From contig JAPLUT010000004.1 of NCBI GenBank assembly GCA_026397475.1, positions 55,262-119,261 of the forward strand: a DNA stretch of 64,000 nucleotides, in the 5' to 3' direction. Origin of the DNA: a candidate division SR1 bacterium. GTDB lineage: Bacteria; Patescibacteriota; Gracilibacteria; Absconditabacterales; Absconditicoccaceae. The notes under the pieces were generated by a model. The model was not told the origin of the DNA. It saw only the letters and a list, made by a program, of their open reading frames with translations, and did no database searches. Both the position numbers and the translations under genes were made by a program. Shown one piece after another: positions 19,522 to 29,628 of this stretch (positions within the stretch are counted from its first letter, which is position 1; every line of letters begins with the position of its first letter).

Positions 19522-20901
19522 ATGAAAAAAAGATTGCTTCGACGATACTTTAAACTGCTCGGTAAACTAGCTCATGCATACATCAACAAACATAGCCCAC
19601 AGGTCATTGGAATCAATGGGAGTGTAGGAAAAACTTCCTGCCGTATGATCGTTTATCAGACACTCCAACAATTTCTTCCTAACAAAAAAATCTATACTTC
19701 ACCAAAAAACTTCAATGGAGAACTCGGATTATCTCTCTCAATTTTTCAGATAGAAAAACGAGAACCAAATATATTCTGTTTCATCAGTACCTTAACAAAA
19801 CTTATTTGAAAAAGATTTTTCGGATCCAAACCTTACGACATTATCCTTTTGGAGTACGGAATCGATCGTCCTGGGGAGATGGACTTTCTTTTGACGATAG
19901 CGAAACCGCATATAGGAATTTTTACCGCAATAGATTCAGTGCATTCAGAACAGTTTGGTAATCCAGCAGAGATAGCGAGAGAAGAAGTAAAAATGCTTAA
20001 GAATACCTTAGAAATTGGATTTTTAAACGCAAACGATGTTTATGCAATTCAGCTTAAAAAGCTTCTTGAAATCGATTATCTTAGCTATCAAACTGAAGGC
20101 AACGATATTAACGCCGATATTACTTTCAAAGACGAGAAGTTTTTTGTATCAGATTTTAAAGGGTGATTAGGCGTTCAATTCCATTTGCGAATCAAAGAAA
20201 AAAAATATAGTATCCAAACCAATATTCTTGGTAAGGCTAATTACGGATATATAGGACTAGGGCTCGCAATTGCAGGTATCCTAGATTACAAATATGCAAG
20301 AGCGGAGGCAAGAGCAGAAAATCCTATCTTGAGAAATGGATCGCAGGAAGAATTAAAACTTAATTATACCTTACAGCCAGGAAGATTGTCCGTCTTTCGT
20401 TGAAGAGAGAATAGCGTCATCATTGATTCCACATACAACGCTTCACCGCTCAGTGTTAAAAAAATTATCAATACCGCTCACAATATCAAAATGCAATTAT
20501 TCCCTCAGAGAAAAATCATTCTTGTTTTATGAGACATGAGAGAACTGGGTGATCTTACGGAAAGAGAGCATAGAATGATTGCAACATATGTTTCGCAGGT
20601 TGCAGATCGTGTAGTTTTGGTAGGGAAATACATGACAGATTATTTAGCAGATGAACTAGAAAAAGTAGGATATGATAAGAGTAAGGTAGAAAAGTTTTAT
20701 AATGCAAATATTGCTGGCAAGCATATCCAAAATATGCTCAAAGCGCCAGGTGACGAATATCTTATTGTCTGTAAATGAAGTCAAAATACAATATTCCTAG
20801 AAGAGGCAGTTAAGCATCTTTTACTCAATCCAGAGGATCAGAAGGAACTTACGAGACAGTCTGATTGGCGGTTGAGCAAGAAAAACAAGTTTTTAGGATA
20901 A
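19522..20901 (+). CDS. murF: MurF-like Mur ligase
   Basis: 459 residues. The ATP-binding loop is GINGSVGKTSC (usual GxxGSxGKTT), followed by the central ligase region LEYGIDRPGEMDF and IFTAIDSVHSEQFG, and a C-terminal domain with IIDSTYNASP and VLGDMRELGDLTEREH, which are MurF-type features. MurF adds D-Ala-D-Ala to the UDP-MurNAc-tripeptide, so at least the last cytoplasmic step of muropeptide synthesis seems encoded. No other mur gene is nearby. TGA codons interrupt it five times in the standard code. Confidence 0.82.
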
Positions 20902-20961
20902 GATAGTGGTTTATAGACTTCAACAAAAAATGCCCGGATAATTGCCGCGATTTTTTAATAC

Positions 20962-20989
20962 TTGACATTATATATAAAAAATATATAAA
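20962..20989 (+). promoter_or_regulatory. Promoter of the solenoid gene, TTGACA-N16-TATAAA
   Basis: TTGACA at 20962, 16 nt, TATAAA at 20984; a 48-nt A-rich leader without a Shine-Dalgarno sequence leads to ATG 21038. Confidence 0.75.
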
Positions 20990-21037
20990 GGGTTATGTGA
21001 AATATAAATAAAAACAATAATTAAAAATAGAAACAGT

Positions 21038-22063
21038 ATGAACACAGCACAAAACGTAACGAATTTTTTGAGTAATCCCTCAAAAGAAAATTTTAATGCA
21101 ATCAAGGGCAATGCCTGGGCATTAGGTCTGATTTACGCATTACTTGGTAATCAAACAGAATTAACTATTTTTTTCCAGACATTTGCACAATGGAAAAACC
21201 TATTTATTATGGTTGAAGGCAAGTTGCGAGAAGTTGCACGCAGAGAAATGCAATTTACTGCAAAAACATTTAAAGAATGGCACTATGTTCTTGAAATCTC
21301 CGTTAAAGGATCTAGTACAGGTATCCTTGAGAACATGAAGAAGTATGCCAAGACTTTTGAGCAATGGCAGATTATCTACATCCACGAAGTGGGTGGGGAA
21401 GCATCGCTCAAGGAAATGGCGAAACTTGCAAAAACGCTGCGGGAATGGGAAGCCGTTTACAATTACGCAAGTGAGCGTTCTTTCAAGACACTGTTGCGTA
21501 TGGCAGAGAAAGAACTCTGTAAATTTGGAAAAACATTTGCACAGTGGGAAAAAATTTATTTCCCTTCATGTGGAAGCTTCAGAAAGTTTGCATTTATGCA
21601 GATGAAGAAGCTTGCAAAAACGTTTAGTCAATGGAAGGAGTTGCTTCATCATTCGCCAAGTTCTGAAAAAAAAGTCATCATCAAAAAAATGACTGAATTA
21701 GCAAAAACATTTAATCAATGGGGCCTTGTTTACTGTATTGGAGAAAAAAAAGCTCAAGTAGTAGCATTTAAAAAGCTTGGAAAATTTAAAAAATCATTTA
21801 AACAGTGGCGGGTGATTTATACTCATTCTCGAGGATTGGACGCGCTAGCACTTCAAAAAATGATTTCCAAAGCAAAAAGTTTTGAAGAGTGGAACTATCT
21901 GTATTCATTGACCAATGAAAAAACAAAAAAAATAGCGATACAAAAAATGAAAAGCTTCAAAAAAGGCTTTACCCAGTGGGAGCATATTTACAGGCATTCT
22001 TCTGGAAAGGTGAAAGCGTTAGCATCAGAAAAGATGCGCCTGTTCGTTTGTAGCTATTTATAA
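21038..22063 (+). CDS. Ten-repeat alpha-solenoid protein, TGA-free
   Basis: 341 residues made almost entirely of about ten 29-residue repeats with the core KTFxQWxxIY (Trp at 52, 81, 110, 137, 170, 199, 228, 257, 285 and 314), a pattern of helical-repeat binding proteins. No signal peptide. About 16 Gly codons, none TGA. CGA and CGG codons lie at repeat positions occupied elsewhere by Lys, Arg or other polar residues, so they look like Arg here, unlike in housekeeping genes. One-gene unit with promoter 20962 and terminator 22069. Partner unknown; a protein-binding scaffold is inferred. Confidence 0.75.
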   Translation: MNTAQNVTNFLSNPSKENFNAIKGNAWALGLIYALLGNQTELTIFFQTFAQWKNLFIMVEGKLREVARREMQFTAKTFKEWHYVLEISVKGSSTGILENMKKYAKTFEQWQIIYIHEVGGEASLKEMAKLAKTLREWEAVYNYASERSFKTLLRMAEKELCKFGKTFAQWEKIYFPSCGSFRKFAFMQMKKLAKTFSQWKELLHHSPSSEKKVIIKKMTELAKTFNQWGLVYCIGEKKAQVVAFKKLGKFKKSFKQWRVIYTHSRGLDALALQKMISKAKSFEEWNYLYSLTNEKTKKIAIQKMKSFKKGFTQWEHIYRHSSGKVKALASEKMRLFVCSYL

Positions 22064-22068
22064 TAGGG

Positions 22069-22098
22069 GTCCCGGGTATTTCCGGGACTTTTTTTTTC
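22069..22098 (+). terminator. Terminator of the solenoid gene
   Basis: GTCCCGG and CCGGGAC pair around GTATTT, followed by nine T. Confidence 0.9.
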
Positions 22099-22140
22099 AA
22101 TTAATCGCTTTGGACTTCCATCCAAAGCTAAAAATATATC

Positions 22141-22153
22141 GTCCCTTCGGGAC
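22141..22153 (-). terminator. Probable terminator of the 7TM operon
   Basis: Hairpin GTCCC-TTC-GGGAC, 60 nt beyond the 7TM stop on the minus strand and followed there by an A/T-rich tract; the T-run is weak. A second small hairpin (CTTTGG/CCAAAG) lies just beyond. Confidence 0.45.
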
Positions 22154-22212
22154 TTATCAAAGATATTAATTTTGTTTTTCTATCGTTCAATTGTTCCATT
22201 CATCCATCGTTT

Positions 22213-23508
22213 CTACTCCTCTTCACTCTCCGTAGACTTTTTAATCAAAGGCATGAAGCGGAAATATTCGAGAAGTTGGAGTCCTGTAAATCTTCAAACA
22301 GCGATATTGAGGAAGAAAATCAGAAGCAATAATTCTGGAAATGCTAAGAGTAAATGTTTGAGTCCTGTTCGATAGAAAAGCCCATAAACAATAAAGGAGG
22401 TGAATAAGAATTCTAAAAAAGCAACTCGTCGTCCTGTGCTAAAAAGTTTAAATCATTCATTAAAAACCTTGTCGCTTATTATGATGATAAAAATCATCGG
22501 GAAAATAATAAATCCGTTTGCGAAGAGGGTAAAATCCAAAAGGGTAAATCAGAAAATATTATTTAATCAAAATATAAGAAGGATAAGAAAGAAATAGAAA
22601 AGAACTAAAAGTGATGTTTTGGTGTTGTGGAGAAGATACATCTTTCTGGTGAATAGTCCCATGAGTAATTTGGATACCAATCAAATGGCAAGAAGAGCTA
22701 AGCTAAAAGGTACCCCGAGTATTGACATAGAAATAGCAAAGAGGAGCGGACTATACATACCAAAGATTGAAAATCCAACAATTTGTCTCAAGATACTTAT
22801 TAATAATGTGCCTAAAGAAAGAACAAGAAACATGGTGATGAGTTCTATCGGAAATCAATGATAAATTAAGCGATCTACAAGATAAGATACGGGGAGATAT
22901 TTTGGTGTCTCTTGAAATGAAAGAGAGAAGGGAGTGATGTAGTCTTCTTGATTGCTGATTTTATTTAAAGATAGCGTTGAGAGAAAATTGAGAAGCTTGT
23001 CTTCGGAGAGGGTATATATTTTTGTAATCTCAATGGGTTTAATATATTTAGCTAACATTCTTTTAAGAAAAAATTTATTACTATTGGTCACGAGATAGAT
23101 GGTTTTGTCTTTGAGATTTAAATTGTCGGAAACGTGCACCTTAGCAAGAAGTTGTAAAAGAACATCAAAATTTGAGGTATTGATAATCAAGATCTTACTT
23201 GCCTTTATGTCAGACATATTGTCCTTTATTTTTGTGAGTATATCTTCCTCTGAGAAGCTTTTATTGTCTGTGATAAAAATTTCTTGAAGTAATGTCCTTT
23301 GTTTGTCAAAATTTTGCTGGAATCAGAGATCGAATTCTTCTCACTGTGCTCAAAGATAAATTATTGTGTTGGTATAATTTACTCATTTAGTCGGGGCAGA
23401 GCAGTGTGTTTTTCAGTCACAAACAGCAGAAGTAAATTGTGCTGATGTGCTGTTGAAGAAGAATGCTGTTCACAAGGTTAAGAGAACGAATAAGCTAATT
23501 TTTTTCAT
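22213..23508 (-). CDS. Exported 7TM protein of the transglutaminase-associated (7TM_transglut) type
   Basis: 431 residues. A signal peptide (MKKISLFVLLTLGTAFFF, likely cut near SAQ) precedes an outside domain of about 180 residues, which is where relatives carry an inactive transglutaminase-like domain. Then come about seven membrane helices with SILRQIVGFSIFGMYSPLLF, the hallmark of this 7TM domain (RQxxGxxTFGxxxPVL). In proteobacteria such proteins neighbour RimK-like ATP-grasp ligases, as here: last gene of a three-gene operon with ATP-grasp/DUF1704 and GNAT. It probably displays or handles the peptide product at the membrane. Many TGA codons. Confidence 0.78.
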
Positions 23509-23537
23509 GAAACAAAGCGTAATAAAGTAAATAACTT

Positions 23538-23981
23538 TTATAATTGTTTTGTTAGTATTCTATCATTTTTGATAGTATATCCATTTGTTAGATAGAAGGG
23601 TACCGCATATTTACTTGCCTTTAATACCAGAGATTTGGATCATAACTTCTTTGCGGCGCTTTCAAATGTTGATAATAATTTGCTTCCAATTCATTGTAAA
23701 TGTCGTTTTTTGAGAACATAGAGATTAAGGATTTTTTCGCTTGTCCCTCTAATCATTCAAATTATAGTATCTCTATCTTTTGCTATAAAAAATAAGGGAG
23801 ATTTTTGAAAAATAGATAGGGTTGCATTATAATCATATCATTTTCCATATTGAGAATTCATCTTTTTGATAAGACCATCTTTTGAATCTTTTAGATTAAA
23901 TTCACAAAATACCTCATGAATTAATCCCACAATTATTTTAACTACCTTTTTATTGTCTAGATTTGCTTTTGTTATTTTCAT
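23538..23981 (-). CDS. GNAT family N-acetyltransferase
   Basis: 147 residues. The N-terminus MKITKANLDNKKVVKIIVGL fits the first GNAT strand and helix; NLYVLKKRHLQGIGSKLL matches the acetyl-CoA pyrophosphate loop (V...R/QxxGxGxxLL), and LVLKASKYAVPFYLTNGY matches the last strand-helix (AVPFYxxxGF). It lies 38 nt after the ATP-grasp/DUF1704 stop and 29 nt before the 7TM start, so it is very likely cotranscribed and may acetylate the product or an amine substrate of the ligase. Confidence 0.82.
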
Positions 23982-24019
23982 AAGAGAGCTATCAAATAAA
24001 AATATGTAATGCAAATATA

Positions 24020-26479
24020 TTAAATTATATAATGAAGATCTTCTATTTTTATTTTTCATTTATACATTTTTTCTGGGGTATTACCTGCTTGTATTCGTTT
24101 GTCGATTTTATCGAATCCATCAAGATAGATTTTATCTTTAAGGTATCCAGTTCATACATGCTCGGTATTGATGAGTCCTTTTTTGGATCTAATAATAGTC
24201 TTGAAAATTCATTCAAGCGATCTGTCAGGATAGATAAATCTAATGTATTCTGCCGCCTTACTAAAACTAAATTTTTGGAGTTCGTGAGTAACCATATATT
24301 TCTTGTAGAGAGAGATTTTTTCATAATCATCAGGCAAGACTTGATTAGCATTCCATATCGCTAATCCTTCCTCATCAAAAGCGTAAGATCATGTTCATGA
24401 TTGTAATATTTTTCGTCCTGATTTTACTCCATTGAGGTATCTTATTAGATGGGTATCTACTTCATGAGCAAGAGTGGCGCGTAATCATTCTTCTTTAAAC
24501 ATTGCTGATTTTGAAATACTTATTTTTATTTGTTTTCCCATAATCACAGATATTCTAGAAAGTGTGTCATAAGAGAATACAATATCTACTCAGTAAATTT
24601 TTTTCTCAATCAAATATTTTTCTATCATTTTCTCTATTTCAGACAGTTTAAGTGCTTTTCATAAGATTCATTTTCTTACTCCAAATTCTTGTCTGTCCAG
24701 TATTTTTTCTTTAGATGTTTTGAGAAGATCATCATCAAATTCACCAAAAATCTTTTTATTGTAAATCGCTATGTCTTCAAAATCTTGTTTACTATAAGCA
24801 AGAATAAGATTTCTTCTCAATTCTATATCTTCAAGTTTTTCGAAGAAAAGCCAGATAAGTTTGCTTTTGAGTTTATGAAGTTGTGCTTGAAGTTTGTGTA
24901 TTTCTTCTTTTGCTTGGAGCAGTTTTTGTTCGTCAGGTCGTTTATATTTGAAGATAGGATTATATTTTCCATGTAAGGTGATAAACTTATCCAGTTCTCC
25001 GAAATAATTAAGCGGTCTAAGCCTAGCAGAGAGATTAAATCTTTTGCTAAGTTTGTCTATCTTTTGATCTATTATGTGAAGTTCTGCTTCTTCCAATGGT
25101 TCAATATATTTTGGGTTGATAACGTCTATTTTGGCAAGTGTTTTATGAATGGGTTTGATAAAGTAATTACTAGCAGTTTTGTTTCCTAAGATGATTTTAT
25201 TGTCGGATAAGCTTTCCATATTAGAAAATTTAGCTTTTTTGAGAGTTATCTCGTTTTCATAGAGATCAAGGTACCGTTCTCTTTTATTTTCTTTTATCTT
25301 ATCAAACAATTTTTGTGACATATAATTTCCTGATTTGTTTAAATCTACTTCCACAATCACATCCATTATCTCTTCTTCTTCTTTTTCTTTGATGATGAAT
25401 TTTGCGTGTTGTGAAAGATAGAGGATCTTGCTTTGTCAGAGCATATCAGATTTTTCAGGTGTGAAAAGGCTTTTTGCTATTTCTACTCATTTTTCTGGAT
25501 CAGTTATTTTGAGGTCTTCTATTTTATCTAAGACGTTTTTTAGTTTTGTGTTACTAACTTTTTGTACTTCTAGTCCTGCTCTCGCATTGATTTCAAGAAG
25601 CTTAGGTCATTCGTTAGTTATAACTCGATCAAGGGCGAGATATCATAGGTTTACGAAATATTGTACCTTGGAAGAAAGAAACAAAATATCATTCCAGTAG
25701 GGAAGTTTTTTATTTTGAAAATGAGCAAATTTCTTAGGAAATTTGTTTTTATATATTTTGTTTTTCCAGAGGAGTGAAGTTATTTTTCCGCTTCCTACTT
25801 CAATTCAAAATCACAGTCCTCATTGTGCAAGATTCGCCTTACCCCCAGAACTTACAGTTGGCATCCTAATCATAGTAGCTACCGGCACAAGATTAAATAC
25901 GATGACTCTTATGTCAGCCAAACCATATTCACAAAAATCCTTAAACAATTCTCCTGCAATAAGTTTCTCTTCGACAATAATTTTATCTCATCCAATTGTC
26001 ATAGAATGTTTCCCATCGAGGATGTCGAGTAAGCGCCTCCTAAATTCTTGATCAGTAAGAAGTTCATTTCAGATTTGATATTTTCCATGATGATGATTTT
26101 GGTCTTGAAATTCTTGAAAAAACGCTTTTTTTATTTTTTCTCATATTTTTTGAAATCTATTTTTAGGTTTAGAAATCTCAATTATATTCTCTGGATCTTG
26201 TTCTTCGATATACTTTACAATATAGACCCCCTTTCATTTGCTTCATTGATTGGGTTTCACGACAAAGTTTTTCTTAGGCAAATAGGAGAAATAAAAAGCA
26301 TAGAGCTCTTTACGGTTAGAGATGATTCAGTAGGTCTTTGCAAAAGGTATTCCTCTTTCTATAAGAAAATCCTTGGTTTGAAGCTTATTATTTGCCAAAC
26401 GGATACCCTTTTTGTCATTGAATTTTTTGATGTAGAGAAGGTTCCTAGCATTATTCCCCAGGATTCCAAAATCAAACAT
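24020..26479 (-). CDS. ATP-grasp amidoligase fused to DUF1704 zincin-like peptidase
   Basis: 819 residues in one frame. The N-terminal third resembles alpha-L-glutamate-ligase-like ATP-grasp enzymes: GILGNNARNLLYI, FVVKPNQGSKGGGI (nucleotide loop), IIVEEKL, and LLEINARAG (metal-binding Glu and Asn). After an acidic linker near residue 370 comes a DUF1704 domain with the metal motif HEVDTH (672-677) and DEEGLAIWNA (702-711), the family QEGLA signature. One polypeptide thus has a peptide-bond-forming and a predicted peptide-cleaving part. First gene of an operon with GNAT and 7TM genes; promoter at 26509. Many Gly are TGA. Substrate unknown. Confidence 0.8.
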
Positions 26480-26508
26480 GGCAGAGCATCAAGAATAAAA
26501 ACGCCAAA

Positions 26509-26536
26509 GCTATAGGGAAAACACATCAAAAATCAA
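26509..26536 (-). promoter_or_regulatory. Promoter of the ATP-grasp operon, TTGATT-N16-TATAGC
   Basis: On the minus strand TTGATT, 16 nt, TATAGC, about 30 nt before ATG 26479. It is back to back with the promoter at 26572. Confidence 0.5.
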
Positions 26537-26571
26537 TCTCTAGGGGAGTAAATCTCTCTTTTTTATTGCTA

Positions 26572-26599
26572 TTGACATTTAATGTTAAATATGTATAAA
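26572..26599 (+). promoter_or_regulatory. Promoter of 26634 gene, TTGACA-N16-TATAAA
   Basis: TTGACA at 26572, 16 nt, TATAAA at 26594, then a leader of ACAAATAAATAAAAAAACC type to ATG 26634. Confidence 0.8.
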
Positions 26600-26633
26600 A
26601 GAAAAACAAATAAATAAAAAAACCAAAACAATT

Positions 26634-27242
26634 ATGAAAAAAATTATTAGAATTACCGTTATTGCCAGTATATTTGGTATTTTCGTAATCGCTGCCGTAA
26701 ACAGCACGAGTTGTACCACCAAAACGGTATCCAAAGTAGAGATACTGAAAAAAACCGGACAGGAAATCCTAAAACAGGAAGCGGCAATGCTTCAGGATAC
26801 CGTTCGAGGGAGTGAATATGACTGCGCTAAGCTTGCAAAAGCTGCAACTGATGAAGTGATGTTTACACTGTTCTGTGAGTTAAAACCAGAGCAAAATTCC
26901 CTTTATGAGGGAGATATTCCTAAGGTTGTAATAAAATATTCTGAGTATTGGCGTGACAAATATCATGCCAAAAAAAGAAAGATTTGGGAGAAACTTAAAG
27001 TGGTAGTAAATCCACAGGTTTCCAGAGTATGCCCAGCGTATTCTCAAAAATTACTGACGAGTTTAAATCAGTGCTGTGAAAAGACAGTAAAGGGGAACGG
27101 TCTTGGTTATAAGGCGATAAACCTTCAAGAGGAAAAAGTGAAAAATATATTTGTTTCTTATTCTGCCATTGCTAGGCAGTACAGAGACCAATTGTATGCT
27201 CACTTCTTTTCTCTTGCTAAGAGCAAAAAAGTGCTTGGGTAA
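26634..27242 (+). CDS. Hypothetical exported protein, TGA-free
   Basis: 202 residues. The N-terminus MKKIIRITVIASIFGIFVIAAVNSTSC is a signal peptide with a Cys at 27 that is not preceded by a good lipobox. The mature part is helical and Lys-rich with five further Cys (residues 63, 81, 132, 147 and 148). None of about eight Gly codons is TGA. It is a single-gene unit with a strong promoter and terminator. No family recognised. Divergent from the ATP-grasp operon. Confidence 0.7.
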   Translation: MKKIIRITVIASIFGIFVIAAVNSTSCTTKTVSKVEILKKTGQEILKQEAAMLQDTVRGSEYDCAKLAKAATDEVMFTLFCELKPEQNSLYEGDIPKVVIKYSEYWRDKYHAKKRKIWEKLKVVVNPQVSRVCPAYSQKLLTSLNQCCEKTVKGNGLGYKAINLQEEKVKNIFVSYSAIARQYRDQLYAHFFSLAKSKKVLG

Positions 27243-27264
27243 TTCCATTGTACTTTAAAGATAT

Positions 27265-27294
27265 GAAGATGGGGTATTTGCCCATCTTTTTTTT
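27265..27294 (+). terminator. Terminator of 26634 gene
   Basis: AAGATGGG and CCCATCTT pair around GTATTTG, followed by a T-run. Confidence 0.9.
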
Positions 27295-27412
27295 AAAAAT
27301 ATTTTTAATATAGATAATCTTCATTATTATTTGTTTTTCTTAACGATATTTCAATTGAAATTGTTTTTAGCTTTAGTAGACTAGAGCTGACTTTATTTTT
27401 TTGTTTGTCTTG

Positions 27413-28924
27413 ATGCAATTACATATCTATAATACACTTACTCGCGCAAAAGAACTTTTTGTTCCCCTGATGGAAGATCCAAACTACAAAGGTCCCAAAA
27501 AAGATTTCATCTGATTCTATTCATGTTGACCCACGGTATATCGAGATCCTACCATTGGAAATTACAGAGCTACTTTTACAGCAGATCTCATTAGAAATGT
27601 ATTAAAAATTTCTGGATATAAAGTAAAAGCCGTCATGAATATCACTGATGTCGGACACCTTGTTTCTGATGCAGACGAAGGAGAAGACAAACTAGAAAAG
27701 GGATCCAGACGTGAAGGAATATCTGCTTGGGATGTAGCAAAAAAATATGAAAAAACATTCAAAGATGGGATGTCTTCATTACATATAGATCAATTTGATG
27801 TTATGCCAAGAGCCACAGACAATATTCCTGAACAGATAGAATTAATAAAAAATTTGGAAGAAAAATGATATACCTATAGTCTGGCATGAGATGGTATTTA
27901 TATGGATACTAGCAAAGTAGAACATTATGGTGAATTGATGTGACCCAATTATAAAAAACGTTTGGCTGATCTTAATGCAGGAGAAAGAGTAGAGATGTGA
28001 AGTAAAAAAAATCCAACGGATTTCGCATTACGAAAATTTTCTCCCGAGAACGAACAGAGACAGATGGAGCGAGAATCTCCTCGATGAAAATGATTCCCCT
28101 GATGGCATATAGAATGTAGTGCTATGTCCACTAAATATCTTTGAACTCAATTTGATATTCATCATGGCGGAGCGGATCATATCACGATCCATCATCCTAA
28201 TGAGATAGCGCAATCTGAATGTTGATTTCATGTTCATCCTTGGGTGAAATACTGGATGCATAATGAATTTCTTCAAGTAGATGGGGGGAAGATGAGTAAA
28301 TCGTTGGGAAATGCATACAATCTCAAAGATATAGAAGCCAAGGGATTCTCTGGCTTAGATCTAAGATATTTTTATTTTACTGCACAGTACTCGAGTTTCC
28401 AAAATTTTACTTGGGAGCAATTAGAGGCCGCTAAAAATGCGAGAAATAATCTTATCAAAAAAATGCAGAAATTATTTGATGCGCACACCAAGATTATTCT
28501 TGATTTTGATTTTTGAATGTCATATGATGTATTCAAAGATGAAATAGAATCAAAATATGTCTGAGATGTCTTGGAAGATATGATAGCAGCTCTTGCTGAT
28601 GATATCAATACTCCACAACTCCTGGCTATTATAAATCAATCCCTCAATTCATTAGATAAGGTAGAGGAGGTAGATATGAAAGATCTCTTCGTTGCATTCC
28701 ATCGATTAGAAAAAAACTTACTTAAAGTGGGGCTCTTTGATCGAATTGGGCAAGAAACGGTCACAATAAAAGTTCCATCAGAGATTACCAATCTCGCAGA
28801 TCAGAGAGTGCAAGCAAAAAAAAATAAAAATTATGGACTTGCCGATGATCTTAGAAAGCAAATAAATGATGCTTGACGAGAAGTGAAAGATAATAAAGAT
28901 GGGTACGAGATAACTAAGTCATAA
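27413..28924 (+). CDS. cysS: Cysteinyl-tRNA synthetase
   Basis: 503 residues. Zinc and active-site motifs are present: SCGPTVY, GWHIECSAMS, HHPNEIAQSE and the KMSKS loop (DGGKMSKSLGN). Three CGA codons (28031, 28070, 28082) sit at family Trp positions (FALWK, WESPWG), key evidence for CGA as Trp. The HIGH box reads DPTIGN, so its first His is Thr, which is unusual. It charges tRNA-Cys in the cytoplasm. It heads a rightward group with PHP, MFS and thioredoxin-like genes at spacings of 16-32 nt. Confidence 0.95.
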
Positions 28925-28941
28925 TTTTAAATCGATTATCA

Positions 28942-29613
28942 ATGAGAATGAAAATACTGAACACCATCCACGAGGATTACCATATGCATAGTATAAATTA
29001 TTCCGATGGTATGAATACGATTGATGAAATAGTTCAATATGCGGGGAAAATATGACTTAAAAAAATTGTAATAACAGATCACAGTCAGCTTGCTCAAAAT
29101 AAAGAAGGATTCGCAGTAAGAAATCGAAGAAGTAATAATAGAAGACGGAAGAATGTTTATAATGATGTGGATGTTTCCTTCGGTATAGAATGAGATCTCA
29201 TTGATGATCAGTGAAATTGTTGTTTTGATATTCAATGACTTGAGCCAGACTTTTGCATTCTCTCTTGTCACAAAGAAGTATACGAAGGAGATCTAAAAAA
29301 TATTACTCAAGCATATATTAATGCTATTCACAAATATCATAAAAAAATAAAATTTATCGGACATATCTGTAATTTTTCTACTTCAGAATATTTGGATATA
29401 GCTGCCATAGCAAATGTATTAAATCAGTATCAAATACCCATAGAACTCAATTGTGCGTATCTTCATAGCCAATGAATGAACTTAGAAAAATTTAATTCTT
29501 TGCTATCGCTGGTACAGGCGGGCGTATATGTAAATAGCGATATGCATACATTAAATGATTTTAATTTGAGACAAGCAGGATTTGATTATCTCAAAGGAAA
29601 ATGATATTTATAA
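28942..29613 (+). CDS. PHP-domain phosphoesterase/hydrolase
   Basis: 223 residues. The first metal motif is DYHMHSINYSDG (HxH), the second is VITDHS, and later segments CILSCHKEVYEG and NSDMHT supply the remaining ligands; the C-terminus is typical for short PHP proteins. Such enzymes hydrolyse phosphate esters (histidinol phosphate, nucleotides) but the substrate cannot be told. ATG 28942 is 17 nt after cysS; a second ATG is two codons later. TGA codons at Gly. Confidence 0.8.
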
Positions 29614-29628
29614 TACAATTTATTCTTC

